Assembly: GCA_963693085.1 (NCBI GenBank)
Contig: OY856409.1
Location: 301,830,058 to 301,894,057, forward strand
Length of the DNA stretch: 64,000 bases
Direction: 5' to 3'
Source: Alisma plantago-aquatica
Lineage: Eukaryota > Streptophyta > Magnoliopsida > Alismatales > Alismataceae
The notes under the pieces were generated by a model. That model saw only the letters and a list, made by a program, of their open reading frames with translations. It had not been told where the DNA came from and did not search any database. Within the stretch, counting starts at the first letter, position 1. Every line of letters starts with the position of its first letter. This document shows positions 45,527 to 58,732 of this stretch, in pieces. A program made the translations under genes and the position numbers.

Positions 45527-47221
45527 AACTTGTAACGATCGTCATCAAACCGATAGAAAAATTGTTACTAATTATGCGGAATCATCATAAACAACGTATT
45601 AACAAAAATAACTAAAATTTAAAACCATTTTACAAAGAGATCCACCTCCAGGAAATTCTTACCGAAAGATCCAAAGCTCATACATATCATGATTCATATT
45701 GTACATACATTGTTTCATCTTATCTCGATGACAATATATAACAGTTGCTCTATCAACACATGTACTGTAGCAACATAAAACCTCGAGGCTTACAAACCAA
45801 AATCTCATATCGTTCATGAAACCATTACGAACTGACTCCAAGGACATGAGAGTACAAAGATGACACATAGGACTTCTATCTACAAGACACGACAGACAGT
45901 ACACTCAACCTGAGCTGTTACTATTGTCTCAGCTATTGTTCCTCCTATGTAGAAAGGTCTCTACTGCCTCGTGTACATCCACCTAAAAATTGTGGATCCC
46001 ACAGGGTGAGACAATTGTCTCAGTGAGAGATATAACTCTCCGCCGACCATATTATCATCACAGATAAAAATTTATAAAACTGAGCAGAGATTCTTTTATA
46101 TTAACATGTAGAATTAATCACTGTATGAACAGAACAGAGTATTCTCTTTACTTAAGAAAAAGGATGCATTTACCCATGGTAGAGTAATAAACCATCTATC
46201 TACTTTACAAGAAATGTAAAGAAACATAAATAACATCTATCAACTAAGATGTATATCTGAAGCGTATATCAACCAATGTTTTCCATATTCGATCCTTAAG
46301 CAAATACGCTACATGGTTGATTACATTTTACAATCACACTTATGTTCTGAGGATATGAAGTATACCCCGTTCATCTCCAACTGGCCACAAACTTCTCACA
46401 AGTCGGTACCATACAAGGTCAATGGAAGAGCTGGCTGCCAAGACCTCACCTGTCTCATTTAGTATTAGACTACTGGCAGTGACATCTCGTGTCAATCTGC
46501 AAAAAGAGTGGGCCAAGGTACAAGGCATCTTCACTCAAAGCTACTGCGTCAACATGTACTCTCTTAGGGGAACATCTACTAACAACCGTCCCCAGTTATG
46601 AAATTACTGAGTCATGGCATATAGCCATACTCTGAGCCATAGTCTAGTTCACCATGCTCAACATAGAGTCTACAATCGTAGTTGCACTTGAGCCAGGATA
46701 TGGCATATAGACAAATCCCCATTTATTTTGAGTTCGTAAGGGGATCGACTCACATCTGGTCGTCCAAGCTTACGCCCCCACATATTCAAAAATATGCACT
46801 CCGAGTTATGCCATGGAAAAAACTTGTTTCACCATTCAACAAATTGTGATGCTAATGGATCTATGGTTAGGGCAACATTTTATAGTTTCTAATGATATAT
46901 TAAGTGCATTACAACATTCTTTTAGCATTAAACAAGTTATAAGCAGTAATCACAACAAATGCTACAAAGAAAGGTGTAATACATATATCAAGTGATTTTC
47001 TAATCTTTAGAACACATTTAGATACATAACACTTGGGATCTCAGTCCCTTATCGCATTACTGGGAATCCTCATCCCTTCACATTATCATCATCATGATTA
47101 TTGGATTTGGGTATTCAAACATTTAGATCACCACATAGCATTGTCACCTCTATAACAAGTAACTATTACCTCTAGGTCCTCATACCAAGGTATTCATCAT
47201 ATTTGTTGTACAAGTATTTCA

Positions 47222-47450
47222 CATAGCTTACAAGGTTTATTAAATATCTTATCACCTCTCACTAGACAACAACTATTCTCATGGCTCACAAGGCCCATTG
47301 AACGTCTTGTCACCTCTCACTAGGTAACAACTATTCACATGGCTCACAAGGCCATTTAAACATCTTGTCACCTCTCACTAGGCAACAATTATTCACATAG
47401 CTTATTGAACATCTTGTCACCTCTCACTAGGAAACAAATATCTTTTAGGT
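47222..47450. repeat. minisatellite, about 58-bp units, four copies
   Basis: Units contain 'cttgtcacctctcactagg' followed by AACAA and 'ggctcacaaggcc'. Related units occur in the second LTR at about 52975-53215. Confidence 0.87.
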
Positions 47451-47899
47451 CATCAGACCACATAAACATTATACTTATTATACAAGTATTTATTATGGTT
47501 TACAAGGCTTATTCAATAAGAGAAGTACAACCTTCCCACTATTACAGTTAGGGTTTCTCTTTTTAGCCAAACATGGTTTCAAGTTCATACTATCAATTCA
47601 AACCCTAATTCTTTGCTCCACACATCTAGGAGTATACATTGATATCATAAGTATGAAATCATACTGATTTATTCTCATCATTTATCATTAAATGATTATC
47701 AACACAAAATATGAGTTTCTCTCTCATCCTCGCTAGGATATTGATTACATCATGTTTTTGGTTCAATCCTCCTCTTTGAGGAATATTAGTTCATCATTAT
47801 TAATTCACATCATCTTTTATATTGCAATTAACACAACATGCACATATGTCACTCAATCAATCACATATGATTGAAGTGTCTCTAACCTATTGGGTATCA

Positions 47900-49260
47900 A
47901 GATATGTGTATATTATTATATTATGCTTTAAGATACATTCTTTACTTCATGTCGTGCATCCATATCGGGAATGTGGGATAATCACATCACCATGTCATGT
48001 TTTAGGGTGTATCCCCTAATCATCTTATCGTGTGCCCATATCAAATTGACTATCACTTAGTTCTTATCATCTTGAGATAACTTCATATCGGGTATGAGCT
48101 AGGTGCTTGACCCCATATCGGGTATGAGCTATGTGCTTGGTCCCTTATCGTGCACAAGGTGTGCACCATATCAGACATAGAGTCTATGCATCATCATGTA
48201 TCACTTAAGTGGTATAAATAAGATACCATTTTGGTTTCCCATCCAGGATCATCATATCAGGTCTCCATGTTGGGTAACATATTGGGTTACCATGTTAGGT
48301 AGACCCTTAGGCTCATAACCTATGTATACCTTCAAGGATAAACCCTATAATATAGTTTCATGACAAGCTAGGTGTCTATTTAAATTCTTTTATCACAATC
48401 CATTACACAAAGGATAGGGTATATCAAATATCAATCCATCATCTAGGGTTATCCACCATATTGGATAGAATGAGCTATATCATGCAAGAGGTATGAATTG
48501 GACCTCATATCGTTTACAAGGTAGAAGTAGGTGCTATTCCTATCTTCCAAGGGATATCAGTCATATTATACATGTGGTATCATTCACTACTTATATCAAT
48601 TTACCCATCACCTTGGGTTTCCAACTCTATGTTGATTAGAGTGCTTACTATCTCTCTATCGTGTAAGAGATGTAATTTTAGACTTGTATCATGTATAAGG
48701 AGTAAGTGGGTATCTCCCATATTTTTCATAAAACATGGCTCATATCCTATATGATCTATCATCTATCCCCATATCGGGTTAACCCCCATCTTGGGTTTCA
48801 TATCGGGTTTGAGGTATTTCAACCATACCAGGTTATACCTTGTATTTGTATCCATATCTTATATTGTGCATAAGTTTATGCTCAATAAATCATATCATGC
48901 ACCAGATATGTGCTTCAAGATATCATGTACCAGGTGTGTACTACATGATCATATCATGCAAGAGGTACTTACTTATCTTTCTCATATCGGGTTACCCAAA
49001 CTAGGGTTTTGACATATCAACTTACAAGTATACACTTGATCCTATATCGTGCATGGAGTCTTCTCTTGACTTCCTATCGTGCAAAAGGTATATGGTTAAC
49101 ACCATATCATGTTCCAGGTGTGAACTTCATATTCATATCATGCAAGGAGATATAATCTTCCAACCATATCATGCAAGTGATGCATGTACATAACCATATC
49201 AGGTTAGAGGTACTTGTGTGTGCACTTGAACCCGATATCACTTAATAAAGTGATACCATC
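47900..49260. repeat. degenerate CATATCGGGT/CATATCATGCA repeat field
   Basis: Dozens of words such as CATATCGGGT, CATATCATGCAAG, TATCGTGCA and CATATCAGGTT at irregular 30-60 bp steps. The same field appears in the second LTR at 63430-63980. Confidence 0.82.
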
Positions 49261-50038
49261 TTATTCAAGCTCTAAACCTTCGTTCTAACTGTTATGGTAC
49301 ATGGACAACAGGTCCAAACAATACTACAACTCATTATTTCATCAACTATTCAAGAAGATTTTGGAATTGAAAGTAGATCATTAAGTATAGCAAGTTAGGG
49401 GATGAATAATAACATGATTGAGTTCAAGTTATATAACCCGCCTTGGAAACAACTTCAAAGCTCCAAGATCCAAGGCTTTACGTTCCTAATGTTGAAGATG
49501 AACTTTTCCAAGGGATGAATAATAACATGATTGAGTTCAAGTTATATAACCCGCCTTGGAAACAACTTCAAAGCTCCAAGATCCAAGGCTTTACGTTCCT
49601 ATCGTGCAAAAGGTATATGGTTAACACCATATCATGTTCCAGGTGTGAACTTCATATTCATATCATGCAAGGAGATATAATCTTCCAACCATATCATGCA
49701 AGTGATGCATGTACATAACCATATCAGGTTAGAGGTACTTGTGTGTGCACTTGAACCCGATATCACTTAATAAAGTGATACCATCTTATTCAAGCTCTAA
49801 ACCTTCGTTCTAACTGTTATGGTACATGGACAACAGGTCCAAACAATACTACAACTCATTATTTCATCAACTATTCAAGAAGATTTTGGAATTGAAAGTA
49901 GATCATTAAGTATAGCAAGTTAGGGGATGAATAATAACATGATTGAGTTCAAGTTATATAACCCGCCTTGGAAACAACTTCAAAGCTCCAAGATCCAAGG
50001 CTTTATGTTCCTAATGTTGAAGATGAACTTTTCCAAGG
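49071..50038. repeat. recent 525-bp duplication plus internal 113-bp duplication
   Basis: 49071-49513 repeats at 49596-50038 with one difference that I can see (TTACG versus TTATG). The block starting GATGAATAATAACATG occurs three times (49401, 49514, 49926). Junctions lie at short shared words (TTCCT; AGGG). Confidence 0.95.
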
Positions 50039-51211
50039 TCCAAGGCTCGTTCACCACTCTTCCATAGACAAGAAATCACCATAGTTAAGAACTTGGTGAA
50101 GAAGGAAAGAGAGGAATATCCATAACCAGATATCCTACTTCAACCAAGGTTGAAGATGACCAAAACCTTACCATAAGCTTGATGATAAAGCTCTCCTTTC
50201 TCTTTGAGCTACTTTGCACGATATCTAAGGATATATGCATGATATCTCTAAGGAGGATGGTTATGGGGCTCGTAAACTTCCATAAGTAGGTGGAGGGTGA
50301 AATATATATACTTGAGTTCATGAGATAAAGTGTATAAGAGGTGTCTTCACCTCATGCTACTAGATGACACATGGACATGCATGGTTGACATGTGTCCATG
50401 CATACACACATACATATCTTTCTATGCAAGAGCCTTGAGGATAAGCTAGGAATAATATCTCAGTCATTCCTTATCTTGTTGGATAAACTATCTCATCTTT
50501 ATCTCACCAATAATGCAATCCGATACACTTTTTGCAAGGAACTTGCAACTCATCATGGACCACCTCCTTGAGGTGCTTTTCCCGTCATGGCCTTTTCCAA
50601 GGCTCAACAAACAGATAGGAGACTTCTACTATGGCTCCTTGGCCGATAGGACTCCTATATCAAATCCACAACTCGATACAACACATATAAAGCTTTACCT
50701 TTAATTCTTCCTTGGTCTATTCATCACCAAGAGTATCATCATTCAAACATGATTCAAACATAATGTATACTTCTTTCTATTTCCTCTAAAAGATACATAG
50801 AGGGAGTAGAGACACTCTAGAGGTGGTAATTTTGCATTTCAACCCCATATATTGGGTAAATTACAAATTGTACCAAAATTGGTACACAAAGTACTAGCAT
50901 TGTTCAAACAAGTTATAACATGGGATTTAGGCTTTCCACAAGACACCATTTATCATCATTATCTATCTTATGATACTAAAACACTTAGAACACATTTGAC
51001 ATTTTGCAATGTAACCCCTCGTCTTGGGTAAATTGCACATTTCACTTAGACTGTCAATTAATGCACAAATAGTTTGCAATTAAGCTCAAACTTGACAATA
51101 AACTTCACAAGAAACCTTAATTACTTTTCAAAAGATTAGAATAAGTTTGTAAGTAACTTACTTAAGCAAAACTCCTAGGGTTAAGCCATAACCCAAGTCA
51201 GGGGTATTACA

Positions 51212-51376
51212 CCTTGCATTGATAAGGGAAAAATGTTGACGCCTCATTTTTTCTCACTCAATAGAAATTCATGATTAATGCTAATTCTCTGACTAATGAT
51301 AGAGTCCATTCCACATTCTACCGATTTTCTATGTTTATCATTTTTCCACATTTTTCCACATATTTAATCCACCCAT
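51212..51376. other. 165-bp spacer between two gypsy LTRs
   Basis: Unique-looking sequence. Its left 5 bp (CCTTG) is the outer target flank of the first LTR and its right 5 bp (CCCAT) that of the second. Confidence 0.6.
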
Positions 51377-53261
51377 TGTAACAACCACCATCAAACCGAC
51401 AACCAAATCATTACTAATTATGCGGAATTACCATAAATAGCAGATTAACAAAAATCACTAAAATTAAAAACCATTTCACAAGGAGATCCTTTACCAGAAA
51501 ACTCTTATTGAAAGATCCAAATTTTATACATAACATGATTTACATTGTACAATATTGTTTCATCTCATCTTGAGGACAACATATAACAATTGCTCTATCA
51601 ACACATGTACTGTAGCAACATAAAATCTCGAGGCATACAAGCCAAAATCTCATATCGCTAATGAAACCATTACGAACTGACTCCAAGGACATGAGAGTAC
51701 AGAGACTACACATATGACTTCTATCTATAAGATGTGACAGACAATACACTCAACTTATACTATTACTGCTGCCCTATTTTGTATTATCCTTCCTCTGCAG
51801 AACGGTCTCTACCTCCTCATGCACGTTCACCTAAAAATTGTAGATCCCACAGGGTGAGACACTTGTCCCAGTGAGAGATATAACTCTCTGCCAACAATAT
51901 TATTATCACAAATAGATAGTATAAAGCTGAACAGAGGATTCTTTTACATTAATAAGCAGGATTAATCACTATTATAAGCAGAACTGAATAATCTCTCTTC
52001 TTAAAATAATGCAGCTATAAATTATGGAGCAATAAATCATCTATTTGCTTTATAAGGAATATGAAGAACATGTATAACATCTATCTACTAAGATGTATAA
52101 AAGTAATGAAGTATCAACCAATGTTTTCCCGTATTCGATCCTTAAAAAAATACACTACATGGATGATTACATGTTTACATTCACACTTATGCCCAGAGGA
52201 GATGAGATATACCGCTCATACTCCAACCAACCACCAGTAAGTCAAAATTGGTACCATACAAGGTCAATGGAAGACCCGGCTGTCAAGACCTCACCTTATC
52301 TCGATCCGTACGAGACCACTTAGATTTAGCATGAAATCTTGTATCTACTATTTATTAGCTATGTCGGGGTATAGCGACATCTTCGCTGTAGAGTAACAAC
52401 TGTAGTGTGTACTCTCTTTGGGAGAAGACCACTCAGCTTTCCCAGATTATTAGGATGACCACTGAGCGATCCTGGTTTAATTTCATCGAGAAGTCCACTG
52501 AGCAATCTGGTGTATTTGGGGAGTCCACTGAGCACCCTTATTTAGTTTGGGAGTCCACTGAGCACCCTTATATAATTATCATATATTCAAAAATATGCAT
52601 TCTGAGTAAAACTCGTTTCACCATTCAGCAAATGCTGACACTGAATGGATCTATGGTCTGGACAACTATATGATAACATTTATCTTGCTTATTTAAATGC
52701 ATTACTATATCTTTTAGCATCAATCAAGTTACAAATAAGAATTATATCAAAAGCTACAAAGAAAAGCATACATGTATTTATTAGGTACTTTCATGTTCTC
52801 TAAAACACATAGTTCATTTAGAACATCAATCTCTTATCATCATCATACTTGGGTATTCAAACCCTTAATACATCATTGAGTATGGTCACCACTTAGTGAG
52901 AAACAATTACCTCTAGGTCATCAGACTAGGGTATTTATCCACATAGTTCGCATAGCTCATTGAATATCTAGTAACCTTTCACTAAGAAACAACTACCTTT
53001 CAAAACATTAGATTATATAACCATTTATACTTGTTGTATAAAAAAATTCTCATAGCTCACAAAGCCCATTTAAATAACTTGTCACCTCTTATTAGGCAAT
53101 GACTATTTACTTAGCTCACAAGGCCTATTAAACATCTTGCCTTTTCTCATTAGGAAACAACTATTCACATGGCTCACAAGGCTATTTAAACATCTTGTCA
53201 CCTCTCACTAAGAAAAAAATATCTTTTAGGTCATCAGACCATATAAACATTATACTTGTTC
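51377..53261 (-). repeat. second gypsy LTR, left part
   Basis: Starts TGTAACAACCACCATCAAACC and aligns with 45531 onward. No PBS lies to its left, so this is the outer end of a 3' LTR or a solo LTR in minus orientation. It is cut at 53261 by element B and continues at 62411. The empty site is visible by comparison with 47480-47505. Confidence 0.85.
52425..52575. repeat. minisatellite 'GTCCACTGAGCACCCTTA' in second LTR
   Basis: About five units of 30-50 bp built on CCACTGAGC. The last two are nearly identical (GGGAGTCCACTGAGCACCC). Confidence 0.87.
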
Positions 53262-55484
53262 TGTTGGGTTTCAGGGGAGGCAGATAAGGCAACGAAAACA
53301 AAAAAATTTCTCCCCCAAACCCGAAACAAGGAAACACGTCAACGTCTATATAATAGGAAAGGATGGTTTGTGGAATCATACCTTGTCCCGAGGCTTGCTC
53401 GGCGACAATACCTCACGCCTTGTGCAGTTTTCACCTCCGGTCTTCGACGGTGTCTGTGCAGCTCCTGGTCGCACCGGGACTGACGACTCCTGGTCTCACT
53501 AGACTGTCGGATGACAGTTGTCCTCCTGAGCGGAAAAAACCTCCTGCCTCTGAAGTAGTCCACACAGACCACCTGGAACTCCACACTCCTTGTCTCACAA
53601 GGAATTGGAAGGAGTCACACCCTCCTGTTAGCGTACTAGTCACCAACACACTCTCCTACCTCCAGTTGCAACTGCAGTTGTCTTTCCCTTGTTGCGCCTC
53701 CCTTTGCGGGTAGCACTTGCTCATGATCTCTCGGTTATCAAAACCAGAGAATGACAACTTTGCAGAGCAACTGGTTGCACTGAGTTGTTCTTTGAGAAGC
53801 CCCCAATACCCCTATATATAGGAGGGTCATGGGACAGGGTTCTCTATCCTGGGAAATGCGGGACTAAAAGTAGGAGTAGAAGGGTTCGAGATTTTCCACA
53901 AAACAACCAACTCACAACCTGAACCGGTCGTTTCATTTCTGAAACGGTCGGTTGACACTCAACCGATCAGTTGGGACCCATGAGCCAACCGGTTCACTTT
54001 CTGAACCGGTCGGTTCGTGGTCCTGACCAGTTCTCGATTGACTTTCCTTATTTTGTTTCTTATTGGCATCAAATACCAATCCTATTTCCCAATCAAATTG
54101 GGCAAGTGAAACGAAAGGAAAATTCTCACCAATCCGACTTTCCCAACTTGCTCGGTTGCAACAGTTGAACCGATCGTTTCAACACTTGAAGCAATCATTC
54201 ACCCTGTCCATGAGCTGATCGACTCACAACTTGAGCCGACCGGTTCACCAAGCTGAGCCGATCGATTCATCTCATGAGCCGATCGGTTGTGAGTACAGAT
54301 TGTGCAGAATCAGTCAATTGCGGTTTCAACCAATCCGATACTCTAATCAATCTTTCCAACACCTTGAACACTATGATTTTGAGCTATCAATCAATCGATT
54401 GAGTGTTTAATTGAACTACTAATCCTTTAGTAATCAATATAAACATTGCTTGTGGACAAAACTCCTCTTCCAAGTTAAATCCTTCGTGTGTGTGACCCTG
54501 CAGGTCCATTTCACGTTGGCAGTGAAAGTCCATAACATTTATGACTTCACAAGCAAAGAGCGGTGCCTAGTCACACATCAGTGCTACCCAAGTGAAAGTA
54601 GAAAGTTGGAGAACAACTTTCAATCCTACAATTCGTGAATGGTGTTATAGCGAATGTATAATTCCTTTGTCACTGATATCCCGAATGAACTCGAGGCATG
54701 GAACAATCATCCTGTCAACGTTCATTCGCTTTCTTGATCTCAGAGCAGATTGAACGATATATGTATGACATCAATATCACATACTGATTCACACATGTGT
54801 GCGCATGCCTATCTCAATCCTACTCATCAAGTGGCCTTGGATATCAAACTCCCTCAGGAGGGACAAATCCCATATCTATCACTCACCCCTCAAAAGCCCC
54901 ATGTGTCAAAGCCACCCAATCATCACCTTTATAACAACCCATGTTTCATGACTGCGTTTGATGATGTCAAAGTGTGCCCAACGACATGTGTTGAGTGTAG
55001 TGATTTCAGGTCAAAGAATCACACTCACCACCATCATTGTGAGTACTGACTGTGACTACCATGTCATGGTTCCATGTGTCAAACTCACGGTGGGTCTGTC
55101 CGGTACACTTGTTCTCTAACAAGTACCTATGTGTTTGGTTTGATATCTCTATATCATGACTAATGAGATTCTGTCATCAACCAACACCACAATCTAGTCT
55201 TGTATGTCATTGTTGTCTATCTCCCTTCCACAATGACATCTGACTAGGGACATAACAAGAATGTACAAACTCTTAGCATCTGTATGATCTCATCGTTCAG
55301 GTCCTCAACCTGAAAGCATACGTCATTGAGTACTGTCATTCTCTAGACATTCAATCTGTTCTATCACTATCTCATATGACTGAACCAGAAAGAATTGGAA
55401 GCTTGCCTTTGATGTTTATCAAATCAATCTTAATGTATCCCACCAATCATCCCATGATTGGCTCTCATGGCATACATACCAACA
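53262..55484 (-). repeat. 3' LTR of element B
   Basis: 2223 bp. TATA-like CTATATATAGG at 53812-53822 (minus strand). It carries many GAACCGGTCGGTT-type palindromic words (53920-54300). It lacks a 22-bp unit present in the 5' LTR near 60850. Confidence 0.93.
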
Positions 55485-57860
55485 GACTCCCACTTGCACT
55501 GCGAGCCAATCACCCTTGAATCATATTCATAGTGATCTTCAAACATGTCTCACATGTTACTGTGCTCTAGTGCGAACATAGTGAGTAATGGCAACACTTT
55601 GCCAAAGTCAGTATAAATTGCATGTCTCTCATCTTTTCGCTGTACGTCACACGTATGAGATGGAGTTGCCGTAATATGTGATCTAGTATTCCTTTGCTAA
55701 CCTTTAGCCACATTGCATGATCAAGGATTCCATACTTGTCATCAATGAGCGGAATATCTATAAGTTCATCTCATGAACTTCCAGATCCATATAGTATCCA
55801 CTGCTGTTCTCTAACACATAGATACTCGACAATTCCTTTTAAATGGTTTTTATTGGAACAATTCCAATTATCAACAACCTTTCACTTTTATATATCCTAT
55901 ATATGTTTTGTGATTAATTTTCTATCCTTTCAGAAGTTCGCATCAATGTAACTCCTTACATTGAACTCTTCCTTATCTCCATAGAACTAGTACTTCTCAA
56001 GTACTTATTAAGTTTTCATGGTATTCCAGTAACCCTTACTGGAAGCAGACAGACATCCACTCGTCATGTCTCACATACGAGTTATCAGGATGAGCACATC
56101 ATATTTCCATGTCCTACGTACAAGATGATGAATGCATTTTGTTCTTGCCATGTCGATACATGCAAGATAATGGGATGATTACATACATGATAGATCCATA
56201 TCTATTCTTAGTGTTCCCATTCTTCATAAGAATTGGACAGTTGGCCTTGGGATACTAACTCCATGTAACATGGACAAGTTTCCTCCCACTGAATTTGTGC
56301 ATACTGAACCCTTCGGTACAGATTGCCAATGTATGCTTTCTCTTTTCAAGTGAAGAGTTTTTTGAGAACTATCTCTATAGATCTCTATTCCTATCACATA
56401 GGAAACATTTCTATCTTCCTTAAAGACAATTTCCACTTTTGGATTTCCATTTTAGAACATTTCCATTTCACATCAACATGTGGAATGTGAATACACTCCC
56501 ACTAAATCACAGATCCCTTCTCTATCTTTGACATATCAGTCAAACCCTTTGACTATATCATCAAAGTAAAGATCCAATTATGAGTTGCTTGTACTCAATC
56601 AATCAAATTGATTAGTCCATTGTAACTTATAGACTTCATTTGCATTAGTGGATTAATAAACCTTATAGGTTGTGTCACGTACACATCCTTGTTTTATTCC
56701 TCACAGGAATGCGGTTTTAGTATCCATATGCCAAATGTCTTAGTCATTAAGTTGCAATCAACAAGCATCATCCTTCTCAAAATTTTATCCATGTGTCTTA
56801 ACACTTAAGACTTATTCACACTTATGGATTTCATCCAATAAGTGCTACCATCAAGGTCATACCTTATGGTTCACATGGATGTCATTTAGGATGTAATGGT
56901 CATAAAACATAACTCAAAATTCGATTCCTCATATTTATCTAGATAGTTGACTCATCACATGAACAACTCATCACATAGATAATTGAGGTGTATCTGTTAA
57001 GGATATAAGAACTCACAACTCCTTGTGATTCTCAATGTCCTTTATTAGTGAGGGGTATTCTCTTATTAAGAAGAATTCAGTTATTTGATAATCATTCTCT
57101 AACTCCTTAGAGTATGATTCCTTCTTGATTTAGACATCACCATGCCTTAATCATGAGTTCACTATGATACACTATCATAATCACTCATAAGGATCTCAAA
57201 CATTTGGTCCAAGTATTTCATTCATTGATCTCATCAAGAATTAACACTTTACCAAATTTTCACTTCATCTATGATGTCTTGAACACTTCAAGATATTCAT
57301 ATTGGTATTTCTCTAAACACCATTTGAAGTATTAGCATTTGTTCCAATAGGTATGTAAATACATCACATGTATCAAACCTAATAGGATAATCATTCTCCC
57401 ACGACCTTTAGTGAAGATTGATTAATCATGTCCAAGATTTTCATGTCTCTTACTGGTTCTCTAACCAAAAGAGTCTAGATTTATCCATCATATGGAAACT
57501 AGAAATGAATTTCTCATGATTGATGCTAATTTGATTGTTTGAGTTATCTATAACTTTTAGGTATCATTTTATCTTATGCATATCAAATACCATAAGATGA
57601 ACAAGGCATTGCCACAAAGATCACATCTTTATAAATTGAAACATTTCTTTATTGATTGCAATCATTGTCATACAATATGCAAAAATAAAGTGTTTCTATC
57701 TATTGGAAAATATGAAATAGCAGTTCATAATTGTATTACATGCCTTTTAGGATGAAAATAAACTAAAGTACTCCTATCTATGGCGGCAACACTTGCCCCA
57801 ATTATGAGTGCTTTACACTTTACATCTTGGTATCATATACCTCAAAAGGTGTTACAAGTT
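55485..57860 (-). pseudogene. element B pol remnant
   Basis: The minus strand next to gag has a decayed protease active-site region (about 57850-57820, FEVYDTKM where WVLDTGCG is expected). At 56436-56224 an RT segment survives: FKEDRNVSYVIGIEIYRDSS, matching copia 'xxDLGEAsYvLGIEIxRD', then a changed C-terminal part. Traces of RNase H (about 55900-55720, 'SYIDANF') lead into the polypurine tract at 55485. Integrase could not be recognised. Many stops and deletions. Confidence 0.68.
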
Positions 57861-57876
57861 TATTTTCATGACACAT

Positions 57877-58732
57877 TCAAGTGGAGACTTCAGTTGTCTC
57901 CTTCTTCTTTTGTTCTTCCAGATAGAGAGGACAATTCCTTTTCCAATGTCCTGGCTTTTGACAATGGTGGCAATTTCCTTTCTTGGTCACACCTCCTTTG
58001 TCCTTGAGAGCTGATGACGACTTGGGCTCCTGGCTAGCATCAGAACCTTTCTTAGCTTTACCCTTGCCCTTGCGCTTAGACTTGCCTTTCTTGCTCGTGA
58101 TCACCATCACGAACTTAGGCTTGTCCTTCTTCATCTGTATCTCGGCTATCCTCAACATGCCCAACAACTCTGACATTGGCCTATCAAAGTTGTTCATGTT
58201 GTAGTTCATCACAAACTGACTGTAGGATTCTGGCAACGATTGTAGTATCACGTCAGTAGCCAACTCTTGGCTCAGTGGAAATCCCAATCTCTACAGGTTC
58301 TCCACATACCCAATCATCTTGAGTGTGTGAGGACCAACTGGATCTCCTTCTGTCATGACGCACTTGAACGGTGCCCTTGAGACATTGTACCTCTCTTGCC
58401 GTGCCTGATCTTCATACATGTTCCTGAGATGCTGAATCATCTCAATGACACCCATGTTCTCATGCTGTCTCTTCAACTCATGGTTCATAGAACATAACAT
58501 CAAGCACTTTGCATCAATGGCATCATCAAAATGCTTCTTGTAAGCATCCCTTTCTGTCTTTGGTGCATTAGGAGCGGGTTCCTCTGGAATTGGAGTATCC
58601 AAGACATAGAGCTTACGCTCTTGAGTGAGAACAATTCTCAATGTCCGATACCAGTCGTGGAAGTTTGTCCCATTTAGCTTGTCCTTTTCAAGGACCGATC
58701 GCAAAAAAAAAGTGATTGTTGTTTGTTGCCAT
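57877..58732 (-). pseudogene. element B gag
   Basis: Probable start ATG 58730-58732 (MATNNNHFF...). A frame slip lies in the A/T run at 58703-58711. From 58704 on the frame reads RSVLEKDKLNGTNFHDWYRT, LRIVLTQERKLYVLDTPIPE and DAIDAKCLMLCSMNHELKRQ, then a stop TAG (58291-58293) after GYVENL. It continues in the same frame as LGFPLSQELATDVILQSLPE, a lysine-rich tract, and an intact CCHC zinc knuckle CHHCQKPGHWKRNC, ending KKKETTEVST-stop at 57877. Capsid (UBN2-type) and RNA-binding parts are both present. It would package the element RNA. One slip and one nonsense codon break it. Confidence 0.9.

Larger units (their letters stand above)
45531..51211 (-). repeat. 5' LTR of a Ty3/gypsy element (5.7 kb)
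   Basis: On the plus strand it begins TGTAACGATCGTCATC next to the PBS and ends GGGGTATTACA. Read on the minus strand it begins TGTAATACCCCTGACTTGG, like the solo LTR at 18418. Length is inflated by a 525-bp and a 113-bp duplication. It contains minisatellites (47222-47450, 47900-49260). The conserved block at 45985-46045 ('gtggatcccacagggtgaga', 'ctcagtgagagatataac') recurs at 51839-51895 and, inverted, at 22010-22085. Confidence 0.87.

Noticed and set aside
41288..51211. A complete gypsy element bounded by 41288 and 51211 with TSD CCTTG
   Set aside because: CCTTG occurs at 41280-41284 and after 51211, but three bases separate it from the LTR-like start at 41288, and the sequence there does not match the 45531-51211 LTR.
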